Below are positions 7,349-13,303 of a stretch of DNA of 13,303 nt, piece after piece. The stretch comes from an uncultured Collinsella sp. GTDB taxonomy: Bacteria; Actinomycetota; Coriobacteriia; Coriobacteriales; Coriobacteriaceae. The notes under the pieces were generated by a model. The model did not search any database. It worked only from the letters and a program-made list of their open reading frames with translations, and was not told where the DNA came from. Location of the stretch: assembly GCA_902492185.1 (NCBI GenBank), contig CABUKY010000037.1:1-13303 (forward strand), read 5' to 3'. Each line of letters opens with the position of its first letter. The first letter of the stretch is position 1. The position numbers and the translations under genes are program-made.

Positions 7349-7355
7349 AGGGGGG
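7349..7355 (+). promoter_or_regulatory. Ribosome binding site fixing the response regulator start
   Basis: AGGGGGG lies seven bases before the ATG at 7363. An in-frame TTG at 7342 would place this site inside the coding region, so the ATG is preferred. Confidence 0.7.
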
Positions 7356-7362
7356 CCGTGTT

Positions 7363-8085
7363 ATGGCTTCAGATGCAAAAAAGATTCTGCTGGTCGAGGA
7401 TGAGAAGGCAATCCGTGACGCCGTCGCTGCCTATCTCGAGCGCGAAGGCTACTGGGTTGTGGGCGTCGGCGACGGCCAGTCCGCGATCGAGGAGTTCGAG
7501 AAGCATCAGTTCGACCTGGTCGTGCTCGACCTTATGCTCCCCAAGATTCCCGGCGAGCGCGTTTGCCGCACCATTCGCGATACCTCGGATGTCCCCATCA
7601 TCATGCTGACGGCTAAGGGCGAGATCGAGGACCGTATTATCGGTCTTGAGCTCGGCGCCGACGACTATCTGATTAAGCCGTTCTCGCCGCGCGAGCTCGT
7701 CGCCCGCGTTCGCGCTCTGTTCCGCCGTGCCCATCAGGCCGACGAGCCCGCCGTCGAGGTACTCGACTTCGGCGATCTGGTCATCGATATCTCGGGCCAC
7801 AAGATCTTGGTCGAGGGCAAGGAAGTCGATCTGACGGCTTCCGAGTTCAAGCTGCTCACCACGCTTGCCCGCCATCCCGGCCGTGTGTATAACCGCATGG
7901 AGCTGGTCGAGAAAGTGCTCGGGTATGACTTTGAGGGCTATGAGCGCACTATCGATAGCCACGTGAAGAATCTTCGCGCCAAGCTGGGCGATGATCCCAA
8001 GAAGCCCAAGTGGCTCTACACCGTCCATGGTGTCGGCTATCGCTTCGAGGCTCCGGCCAAGACCGATAAGTCGGACGAGAAATAG
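7363..8085 (+). CDS. OmpR/PhoB-family response regulator
   Basis: This 240-residue two-component transcription factor has a receiver domain at about 7-120 with acidic pocket E12/D13, phospho-acceptor D56 (VVLDLMLP), T83 and K105 (IKPFSP). A winged-helix DNA-binding domain of the OmpR type covers about 140-232, with TASEFKLL, SHVKNLRAKLGDDP and the terminal YTVHGVGYRFE. All key residues are present, so it should be active. The cognate kinase gene starts 11 bases after its stop. Target genes cannot be read from sequence; self-regulation or control of the lipoprotein are possibilities only. Confidence 0.95.
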   Translation: MASDAKKILLVEDEKAIRDAVAAYLEREGYWVVGVGDGQSAIEEFEKHQFDLVVLDLMLPKIPGERVCRTIRDTSDVPIIMLTAKGEIEDRIIGLELGADDYLIKPFSPRELVARVRALFRRAHQADEPAVEVLDFGDLVIDISGHKILVEGKEVDLTASEFKLLTTLARHPGRVYNRMELVEKVLGYDFEGYERTIDSHVKNLRAKLGDDPKKPKWLYTVHGVGYRFEAPAKTDKSDEK

Positions 8086-8096
8086 GGAAATCACAT

Positions 8097-9662
8097 ATGA
8101 CACCTGCGCGCTTTGAAATCGGACAAAAGCACAAGCAGGAGAGCGAGGCGGGTTCCAAGGCTAGTTGGAACACGCCTCGTTCCGATTCACGGCCAACGAT
8201 GAGCTATCCCTCGCGCATGGCACTTGCTTTTGCTCTGACATCGCTCATGACGGTATTGGTGCTGGTGGGCGTTGTCTCTGTTGTGTGGGGCACGGTCTTT
8301 TCGGATTACACACGCTCCAATATCGTCGAAATCGCAAATTCCGCTGCCGAGAAGTTGGCAACCTCATATGAGGAAAACGGCTCTTGGACCGCGGGAGAAC
8401 TGCGCACGGTCGCAACGTCGAGTTTGGTTTCCGACGATCTGGGCATGCAGGTCGTCAATAAAAAGGGCGTGATCGTTTATGACGATTCCTGGCCCTCGGC
8501 AAGCGCCACCGCCGATGTACGCGAAAACCAGGCTACGACCGACGACACGAGCGGCAAGAGGGCATCGCATAGCCCGGTCTCGTCTGCTCCAACCGACTCC
8601 GATAGCGTTGCTAACGTCGAGATTGTAACGTCTTCCGGCGAGCATGTCGGACAGGTAAAGCTGTGGGCCATCGGCTCCGACGCTCTGCTCACCAAGGCGG
8701 ACTCTGCGTTTAGGGAGAAGACCTTTAACGCCATGGCCCTCGCCGCGGTTGTTGCAATCTGCATTTCGGTCGTTATCGGATCGCTCGTGTCGCGCATGCT
8801 CACCAAGCCGATTCATCGCATCACCAGTACCGCAAAGCAAATCCGTGACGGCGACCTGTCGGCTCGCACGGGACTGCGCGGTGATGACGAGATCGATCAG
8901 CTGGGTGAGACCTTCGATGAGATGGCCACTTCGCTCGAGAAGGATATGAAACACGAGAAGCGCCTGACCTCAGACGTTGCACACGAGCTTCGCACGCCGC
9001 TTATGGCCATGCTCGCAACGGTCGAGGCCATGCAGGATGGCGTGTATCCCACCGACGATGAGCATTTGGAGACCGTTGCTTCCGAGACGCGTCGCCTGGC
9101 TCGTCTGGTGCAGCAGATGCTCGACCTATCGCGTATGGAAAACAGCACGGCTCCGCTCAATCTAGAACCGGTGGACATGGTTCCGTTCGTGCGATCGATT
9201 GTGAATGGCCAGGAGCGCCTGTTTGCCGACCGTGACCTGCGTTTGCGCTTTGCAGATGAGACGCAGGGCCACGATGACGTTGTCGAGGCAGATCCCGACA
9301 TGATCACGCAATGTGTTATCAACCTCATGAGCAACGCCATGCGCTACACCCCCGAGGGCGGTTGGGTCGTGGTGTCGGTGCTCAGTGACCGCAGGCACGT
9401 CAGCATTGCCGTTTCTGATACCGGCATCGGTATTGCCAAGGACGATCTGTCGCGCATTTTCGGGCGGTTTTGGCGCGCCGATGCCAGCCGCGCCCGCGAA
9501 GCTGGCGGCCTGGGCGTCGGCCTCGCCGTGACCAAGCAGATTGTCGAGCGTCACCATGGCTACATATCCGTGGAGTCGGAGCTTGGAAAGGGTACGACTT
9601 TTACAATTCATCTGCCCCGCGAGCACACGGCAGACGCGGCATCTACTACAATGGAGCACTAG
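8097..9662 (+). CDS. Membrane sensor histidine kinase (HAMP, HisKA, HATPase)
   Basis: This 521-residue protein is the likely partner of the preceding regulator. A hydrophilic N-terminal tail of about 40 residues precedes the first membrane helix (about 42-66). An extracytoplasmic sensor region follows (about 67-210), including a Ser/Thr/Asp-rich low-complexity stretch (about 134-170). The second helix (about 211-232) leads into a HAMP domain (to about 286). The H-box VAHELRTPL carries phospho-accepting His296. The ATP-binding part has the N-box NLMSNAMRYTPEGG (409-422), DTGIGI (441-446), IFGRFWRAD and GGLGVGLAV (470-478). The layout matches PhoR/BaeS-like kinases. An AGGGA site (8084-8088) overlaps the regulator stop codon, supporting the ATG at 8097. 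A later ATG (MSYPSR, residue 35) lies closer to the first helix but has no visible site. Confidence 0.95.
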   Translation: MTPARFEIGQKHKQESEAGSKASWNTPRSDSRPTMSYPSRMALAFALTSLMTVLVLVGVVSVVWGTVFSDYTRSNIVEIANSAAEKLATSYEENGSWTAGELRTVATSSLVSDDLGMQVVNKKGVIVYDDSWPSASATADVRENQATTDDTSGKRASHSPVSSAPTDSDSVANVEIVTSSGEHVGQVKLWAIGSDALLTKADSAFREKTFNAMALAAVVAICISVVIGSLVSRMLTKPIHRITSTAKQIRDGDLSARTGLRGDDEIDQLGETFDEMATSLEKDMKHEKRLTSDVAHELRTPLMAMLATVEAMQDGVYPTDDEHLETVASETRRLARLVQQMLDLSRMENSTAPLNLEPVDMVPFVRSIVNGQERLFADRDLRLRFADETQGHDDVVEADPDMITQCVINLMSNAMRYTPEGGWVVVSVLSDRRHVSIAVSDTGIGIAKDDLSRIFGRFWRADASRAREAGGLGVGLAVTKQIVERHHGYISVESELGKGTTFTIHLPREHTADAASTTMEH

Positions 9663-9720
9663 CTTTTCGCTATTCGGTGAAGGAGGGGCCGCGTCCCTGC
9701 CGCTCCGAGTTTGCGAAAAC

Positions 9721-9740
9721 ATGCGGGAAAGAACCCGCAT
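9721..9740 (+). terminator. Short hairpin between kinase gene and purC
   Basis: ATGCGGG (9721-9727) pairs with CCCGCAT (9734-9740) around a six-base loop and is followed by a T-rich stretch (TTCTGTCGTATTT). It resembles a modest intrinsic terminator or attenuator in the purC leader. The 109-base gap shows no clear promoter. Confidence 0.45.
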
Positions 9741-9757
9741 TTCTGTCGTATTTAGGT

Positions 9758-9763
9758 AAGGAG
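9758..9763 (+). promoter_or_regulatory. Ribosome binding site fixing a GTG start for purC
   Basis: AAGGAG lies eight bases before the GTG at 9772. The in-frame GTG at 9763 overlaps this site and the ATG at 9781 is 17 bases away, so 9772 is the best start. Confidence 0.75.
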
Positions 9764-9771
9764 TGACTCAC

Positions 9772-10659
9772 GTGACAACGATGGAGCGTCGTCCGGATTC
9801 CCGTGGCAAGGTTCGTGATATTTACGATGCCGGTGAAAACCTGCTGATGGTCGCCACCGACCGCATTTCTGCGTTCGACTTCATTCTTCCCGACGAGATT
9901 CCGTTTAAGGGAGAGGTGCTCAATCGCATCTCGGCATTCTGGTTCGATAAGTTTGCCGACATCGTCCCCAACCATCTCGTTTCCATCGACCCGGCGGATT
10001 TCCCCGAGGAGTTTGCTGAGTATCGTGACTACCTCGCTGGCCGCGCCATGCTGGTTAAGAAGGCCCAGACGATTCCTATCGAGTGCATCGTCCGCGGCTA
10101 TCTGACCGGTTCGGGCAAGAAGACCTACGACGAGAACGGCACCGTCTGCGGCATCCAGCTGCCTGAGGGCCTGACCGAGGCTTCCAAGCTTCCCGAGCCG
10201 TTGTTCACGCCGTCCACGAAGGCCGAGATCGGTGACCACGACGAGAACATCTCGTTCGAGCGTTGCTGCGAGATCGTGGGCGAGGACATCGCCACGCAGA
10301 TTCGTGACCTTTCCCTCAAGATCTACAAGGCCGCTGCCGAGTACGCCGCGACCCGTGGCATCATCATTGCCGACACCAAGTTCGAGTTTGGTGTTATTGA
10401 TGGCAAGGTCACGCTGATCGACGAGTGCCTCACGCCCGACTCCAGCCGTTTCTGGCCTGCTGCCAGCTACGAGGAGGGCAAGATCCAGCCTAGCTACGAC
10501 AAGCAATTCGTCCGCAATTGGCTCAAGGCCAACTGGGATATGACGGGGGAGACCCCGCACCTGCCCGCCGAGGTCATCGATGGCACGTCCGAGCGCTATC
10601 GCGAGGCCTTCCAGATCATCACCGGCTCCCAGTTCACAAGCATGAAGGAGAACGCATAA
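9772..10659 (+). CDS. purC: SAICAR synthetase (phosphoribosylaminoimidazole-succinocarboxamide synthase)
   Basis: The enzyme joins aspartate to CAIR using ATP, giving SAICAR, the substrate that PurB then cleaves. The product has 295 residues, the longer form found in actinobacteria and eukaryote-like enzymes rather than the roughly 237-residue E. coli type. Recognisable segments are GKVRDIYD (12-19) and VATDRISAFDF (27-37) at the nucleotide-binding end, IECIVRGYLTGSGKK (103-117), PLFTPSTKAEIGDHDENISF (143-162), and the signature IIADTKFEFG (198-207). It starts with GTG. Its 3' end contains the ribosome binding site of the next gene, whose start codon directly abuts the TAA, so the two genes are very likely co-transcribed. 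Confidence 0.97.
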   Translation: MTTMERRPDSRGKVRDIYDAGENLLMVATDRISAFDFILPDEIPFKGEVLNRISAFWFDKFADIVPNHLVSIDPADFPEEFAEYRDYLAGRAMLVKKAQTIPIECIVRGYLTGSGKKTYDENGTVCGIQLPEGLTEASKLPEPLFTPSTKAEIGDHDENISFERCCEIVGEDIATQIRDLSLKIYKAAAEYAATRGIIIADTKFEFGVIDGKVTLIDECLTPDSSRFWPAASYEEGKIQPSYDKQFVRNWLKANWDMTGETPHLPAEVIDGTSERYREAFQIITGSQFTSMKENA

Positions 10660-11235
10660 GTGAGTACCCGTAGCGCCACGAACAAGCGCACGCAATCCCA
10701 CGAAGTTACCGGGGTTGCGCGCAAGTCTGCCGCATCTGCTAAGCCCGCCCGCCAAGCAGCGAGCTCCGTTCGCGTCGTGCCGGCTTCGTCTAAGGCACGC
10801 CGCAAAGAGCTCGAGAAGGGCGAGAACCTCGAGGGCCTCTCTAAAGAGGAGAAGCGCGCCCGCAAGGCCAAGCAGCGCGCCAAGGAGGACCGCATCTATA
10901 CGGTGTCGAATATCCTCCTCAAGCAGGACGAGGACTACACCAAGCGCCGTCGCATCTGGTGGATTGTGCTCGCCATTGGCATGGTGCTCGTCGTGGCAAT
11001 TTGGGCCTCGCTGTACTTCGCTCCCGCTGGCATGGTGTCCAGCCCTGTCCAGATGGTCGGCATCGTTTTGTCCTATGTCATCATCCTAGGTGACTTTATC
11101 TACGACTTCGCTCGTATTCGTCCCTTGCGCAACATGTACCGCGCGCAGGCCGAGGGCATGTCCGAGAACAAGCTCAACGCTCTTATTGAGCGCGCGGCTG
11201 CCGAGGAGGACCAGAAGGACTCCAAGAAGAAGTAG
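10660..11235 (+). CDS. Small basic membrane protein (possibly DUF3043-like)
   Basis: The 191-residue protein has a long Lys/Arg/Ala/Ser-rich N-terminal half (1-98), probably disordered or coiled with KEEKRARKAKQRAKEDR (62-78). Two membrane helices follow (about 99-120 and 130-151), with a short charged C-terminal tail. This layout resembles actinobacterial DUF3043 proteins, but I am not sure of the family and no function is known to me. It begins with GTG immediately after the purC stop codon. AAGGAG (10645-10650) inside purC lies nine bases upstream. A strong terminator follows, so purC and this gene form a two-gene unit. Confidence 0.75.
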   Translation: MSTRSATNKRTQSHEVTGVARKSAASAKPARQAASSVRVVPASSKARRKELEKGENLEGLSKEEKRARKAKQRAKEDRIYTVSNILLKQDEDYTKRRRIWWIVLAIGMVLVVAIWASLYFAPAGMVSSPVQMVGIVLSYVIILGDFIYDFARIRPLRNMYRAQAEGMSENKLNALIERAAAEEDQKDSKKK

Positions 11236-11266
11236 CGTTTGCATACATACTTATCGCTAAGATATA

Positions 11267-11296
11267 AGGCGCGTCGTTTTTGCGGCGCGCCTTTTT
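11267..11296 (+). terminator. Intrinsic terminator of the purC unit
   Basis: A 10-bp stem with one G-T pair (11267-11276 with 11283-11292) and a six-base loop is followed by five T (11292-11296), 31 bases after the stop of the membrane protein gene. TTGCAT (11239-11244) and TATAAG (11263-11268) upstream of and overlapping the stem resemble a promoter, but transcripts starting there would lose most of the hairpin. Confidence 0.9.
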
Positions 11297-11314
11297 ACTG
11301 TTCTATAGATAGAT

Positions 11315-11318
11315 GGAG
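11315..11318 (+). promoter_or_regulatory. Ribosome binding site fixing the aminopeptidase start
   Basis: GGAG is six bases before the ATG at 11325. The in-frame ATG at 11313 overlaps this site and is therefore an unlikely start. Confidence 0.7.
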
Positions 11319-11324
11319 TGGCAC

Positions 11325-12605
11325 ATGATTCGAGCTGCCCTGACGGTCGAAGAGGCTCTGGAGGGCATGAAGGCCCTGGAGCCCAAGATTAAAAACTACG
11401 CGCGCCTGGTCGTCCGCAAGGGCGTAAACGTCAAGCCCGGCCAGGAGGTCGTCGTTCAGTCTCCGGTCGAGTGCGCGCCGTTTGCGCGCGTGGTGGTCGC
11501 GGAGGCCTATGCTGCCGCCGCCGGCCACGTGACGGTCATTTGGGCCGATGATGCCGTGACGAGGCTCACGTACGAGCATGTCGAGAAAAGCTATTTTGAG
11601 CAGACACCCGAGTGGAAGCGCATGCAGCTGGATTCCTTGGCCCAGGATGGTGCCTGCTTTGTCTTTATCGAAGGTGCGGATCCTGCGGCCCTCAAGGGCA
11701 TCGATCCAGCCAAGCCGGCCGCGGCATCAAAGGCGAGGAATACGCAGTGCAAAGTTTTCCGCCGTGGACTGGATTACAACATCAATCCGTGGTGCATCGC
11801 CGGCGCTCCGGTCGTGGCTTGGGGGCACCAGGGGTTCCCAGGAGACGCCGATGAGGTTGCAATCTATAAACTGTGGAATGCGATTCTGCACACCGCGCGC
11901 GCCGATGGCCAGGACCCGGAGAGCGACTGGGAACTCCATGACGCCGCATTCGAAAAGAACCTGCGTTTCCTGAACGACAATCGTTTCGACTACTTGCATT
12001 ACACCGCGGCAAATGGAACCGATCTGACGATTGGCATGACGAAAGGTCACGAGTGGGCCGGCGGCAAGGGCAAGACGCCCGATGGACACCCCTTCTTCCC
12101 CAACATTCCCACCGAGGAAGTCTTCACCTCGCCCGATCGCATGCGCGCCGACGGTATCGTGTACTCGGCCATGCCGCTCATCCACCACGGCAATAAAGTC
12201 GAAGATTTTTGGATTAAGTTCGAGGGCGGCCGCGTGGTGGACTACGACGCCCGCGTGGGCAAGGCAACGCTTGCGAGCATTATTGACACCGATGAAGGTG
12301 CCGCTCATCTGGGCGAGGTCGCGCTCATTTCCAAGAACACTCCGATCCGCGAAGGCGGCGTTCTGTTCTATGACACGCTCTATGACGAGAACGCTAGCTG
12401 CCATCTCGCGCTAGGTGTCGGTTTCCCCGAATGCATCGAGGGTGGGTATGACATGTCCAAGGAGGAGCTCCTGGAGCATGGCGTTAACGTCTCGAGCACG
12501 CACGTCGATTTTATGATCGGCACGGACGACATCGATATTACGGGCATTACGCCTGATGGACGTGAAGTTGTGATTTTCCAGAACGGCCAATGGAGTTGGG
12601 AATAG
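11325..12605 (+). CDS. M29-family metallo-aminopeptidase (AmpS/PepS-like)
   Basis: This 426-residue, probably cytoplasmic enzyme should remove N-terminal amino acids from peptides using two metal ions. The family is recognised from NIPTEEVFTSP (with E265), GEVAL (E331), ASCHLALGVGFPE (H360) and STHVDFMIG (H393, D395). The spacings (66, 29, 33 and 2 residues) match the metal ligands I recall for staphylococcal AmpS (E253, E319, H348, H381, D383), a constant offset of 12. By the same offset, the tyrosine reported near the active site (Y355 from memory) is Phe367 here, so activity may be altered or the subgroup different. The N-terminal part (VVRKGVNVKPGQEVVVQSP) is typical of the family. The gene stands alone between a terminator and tRNA-Lys, and its 3' end carries the -35 box of that tRNA. 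Confidence 0.92.
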   Translation: MIRAALTVEEALEGMKALEPKIKNYARLVVRKGVNVKPGQEVVVQSPVECAPFARVVVAEAYAAAAGHVTVIWADDAVTRLTYEHVEKSYFEQTPEWKRMQLDSLAQDGACFVFIEGADPAALKGIDPAKPAAASKARNTQCKVFRRGLDYNINPWCIAGAPVVAWGHQGFPGDADEVAIYKLWNAILHTARADGQDPESDWELHDAAFEKNLRFLNDNRFDYLHYTAANGTDLTIGMTKGHEWAGGKGKTPDGHPFFPNIPTEEVFTSPDRMRADGIVYSAMPLIHHGNKVEDFWIKFEGGRVVDYDARVGKATLASIIDTDEGAAHLGEVALISKNTPIREGGVLFYDTLYDENASCHLALGVGFPECIEGGYDMSKEELLEHGVNVSSTHVDFMIGTDDIDITGITPDGREVVIFQNGQWSWE

Positions 12606-12624
12606 TCCCAGACCGTGGTACAAT
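12596..12624 (+). promoter_or_regulatory. Promoter of tRNA-Lys
   Basis: TTGGGA (12596-12601) and TACAAT (12619-12624) are spaced by 17 bases. The -35 box lies within the last codons of the aminopeptidase gene, and transcription would begin a few bases before the tRNA. No terminator separates the aminopeptidase gene from the tRNA, so read-through is also possible. Confidence 0.7.
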
Positions 12625-12633
12625 GCCACCCGC

Positions 12634-12709
12634 GGGCCGTTAGCTCAGCTGGCAGAGCAGGGGACTTTTAATCCCAAGGTCCAGGGTTCGAACCCCTGAC
12701 GGCCCACCC
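12634..12709 (+). tRNA. tRNA-Lys (anticodon TTT)
   Basis: The acceptor GGGCCGT (12634-12640) pairs with ACGGCCC (12699-12705). The D-arm contains AGCTCAGCTGGCAGAGC. The anticodon loop CTTTTAA holds TTT (12667-12669), and the T-arm is CAGGGTTCGAACCCCTG. The discriminator is A12706, and the next three bases are CCC, not CCA. The mature CCA end must therefore be made or repaired by the nucleotidyltransferase. The first anticodon-stem position is a G-A mismatch (12660 with 12676). Confidence 0.96.
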
Positions 12710-12720
12710 AAAGATTGTTG

Positions 12721-12751
12721 AGACGGTCAACTTCGGTTGGCCGTCTTTTTT
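12721..12751 (+). terminator. Intrinsic terminator of tRNA-Lys
   Basis: An 11-bp stem (12721-12731 with 12736-12746, one G-T pair) is capped by a stable TTCG tetraloop and followed by six T (12746-12751). It lies about 12 bases after the tRNA. Confidence 0.93.
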
Positions 12752-12762
12752 GTCGCCCTTTC

Positions 12763-12888
12763 ATGGGTTCGAACCCGTCGGGGCGCGGAGCTGAGTAAAC
12801 GCGTGAGCGTTTGCCAGCGCAGCGCGCAAGGCGCGAAAGCGCCGCAGCGGCCGCCTGCGAAGCAGGCTGAACCCCTGACGGCCCACCA
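12763..12888 (+). repeat. Hairpin element ending in an exact copy of the tRNA-Lys 3' end
   Basis: It has the same order as at tRNA-Gly. First comes a T-arm-like palindrome (GGGTTCGAACCC, 12765-12776). Three hairpins follow: 12797-12812 (6 bp, loop GTGA), 12830-12843 (5 bp, loop GAAA) and 12853-12867 (6 bp, loop GAA). The element closes with GAACCCCTGACGGCCCACC (12869-12887), identical to 12690-12708 of the tRNA. The copy is followed by A, giving a proper CCA, unlike the real tRNA. It contains no plausible gene. Confidence 0.8.
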
Positions 12889-12898
12889 TAGAAAAGAA

Positions 12899-12927
12899 AG
12901 CGATCGACTCCGGTTGGTCGCTTTTTT
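12899..12927 (+). terminator. Second terminator hairpin after the tRNA-Lys 3'-end copy
   Basis: A 10-bp stem with two G-T pairs (12899-12908 with 12913-12922), loop TCCG and six T (12922-12927). Like the first terminator, it follows a tRNA 3' end by about 10 bases and is followed by GTYGCC and a T-arm-like palindrome, so the whole block looks duplicated. Confidence 0.85.
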
Positions 12928-12938
12928 GTTGCCGGTGC

Positions 12939-12954
12939 ACGGGTTCGAACCCGT
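12939..12954 (+). repeat. 16-base perfect palindrome resembling a tRNA T-arm
   Basis: ACGGGTTCGAACCCGT is its own reverse complement and matches the tRNA T-arm consensus. It repeats the piece at 12763-12778 and is followed by a short TATC/TATA-rich run (12954-12969). From here to about 13160 I see no gene, only an AT-richer stretch and a small 7-bp hairpin (13123-13142). Confidence 0.75.
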
Positions 12955-13164
12955 ATCTATCTATATATAAGAACGCTTGGCGAACAAAACCCGCCTTTTA
13001 CCGATGGGAAACAAATAACTGATGCCTTTGGAGTAAAGTAGCGCTCCAGAGATGACCGATGTCTCAATACACATAAAACAGCTGGTCATCGCCAATATCA
13101 GAAGCCAATGCTTCAGTTTTAACCTCAGTGATGCGACTGAGGGACCTATTCATTTGTGAACAAA

Positions 13165-13303
13165 ATATGGAGTGCGCGATTCCCGCCCCCGGGGCCCCTC
13201 CGGTCTGGCAATATATCTCCTTGCCGCGCGGCCCGGTGGAACCGGATGAGCCGCGGGGCGTGCACCTTGAGAACCGGATACTGCGAGGATGGACACTCAC
13301 TTC
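13165..13303 (+). other. GC-rich folded segment, probable rRNA operon leader or spacer
   Basis: Nested pairing is possible: GCCCC (13194-13198) with GGGGC (13255-13259), CCGGT (13200-13204) with ACCGG (13241-13245), and GGCAA (13207-13211) with TTGCC (13221-13225). Downstream, CACCTTGAGAACCGGATA (13263-13280) resembles the CTTTGAAAACT-type element found in Gram-positive rRNA leaders and 16S-23S spacers. No 16S precedes it here, so a leader just upstream of an rRNA operon beyond the window is the favoured reading. No rRNA promoter was confidently found. Confidence 0.4.

Noticed and set aside
7369..8103. 244-codon minus-strand open frame opposite the response regulator
   Set aside because: A mirror of a GC-biased gene, with no recognisable domain or start signal.
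9670..10755. 361-codon minus-strand open frame opposite purC
   Set aside because: A shadow of purC with low-complexity composition and no family features; it also spans the intergenic hairpin and the next gene's start.
11727..12404. 225-codon minus-strand open frame opposite the aminopeptidase
   Set aside because: Antisense shadow without a start site or family features.
12763..12954. Additional tRNA genes at the GGGTTCGAACCC motifs
   Set aside because: Only the T-arm-like palindrome is present; no acceptor, D-arm or anticodon arm can be assembled around either motif.
13064..13300. 78-codon minus-strand open frame at the right edge
   Set aside because: Its N-terminal half crosses the probable rRNA leader. 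The last 29 residues (from MNRSLS) look more protein-like and could be a gene remnant, but I recognise no family and see no ribosome binding site.

Overview
The window looks chromosomal and comes from a high-GC, Gram-positive-type actinobacterium, most likely class Coriobacteriia and possibly Collinsella. That call rests on the C-terminal region of the surface protein at the left end, which resembles a family I know from Coriobacteriia, on the long-form PurC, and on the housekeeping gene style. No database search was possible, so the genus is inference.

Layout: (1) Minus strand 31-3462: a large sortase-anchored adhesin with a thioester domain, about six SpaA/CnaB-like domains and an LPATG anchor. 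The first codons of a possible downstream gene run off the left edge. (2) Plus strand 3760-4259: tRNA-Gly(CCC), its terminator, then about 320 bases of hairpin-rich repeats containing an exact second copy of the tRNA 3' end. (3) purB, a small TSCPD-domain protein, and a Tat-exported lipoprotein whose start overlaps the TSCPD stop codon. (4) An OmpR-type response regulator and its sensor kinase. (5) purC, directly followed by a small membrane protein and a strong terminator. (6) An M29-type metallo-aminopeptidase, then tRNA-Lys(TTT). (7) Downstream of tRNA-Lys lies a second hairpin element with another exact copy of a tRNA 3' end, two terminators and palindromic T-arm-like pieces. The window closes with a GC-rich folded segment that looks like rRNA operon leader or spacer.

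The genes fall into metabolism (two purine biosynthesis enzymes, one peptidase), cell-envelope functions (adhesin, lipoprotein, two-component system) and translation (two tRNAs, probable rRNA leader). purB and purC are separated by the envelope and signalling genes rather than forming a purine operon.

The most unusual signal is shared by the two tRNA loci. Each tRNA is followed by a terminator, a T-arm-like palindrome, a row of hairpins built on GCGAAGC or GCGAAAGC cores, and then a perfect 18-19 base copy of that tRNA's own 3' end. The same design at two different tRNAs suggests a small non-coding, tRNA-3'-end-associated repeat element.
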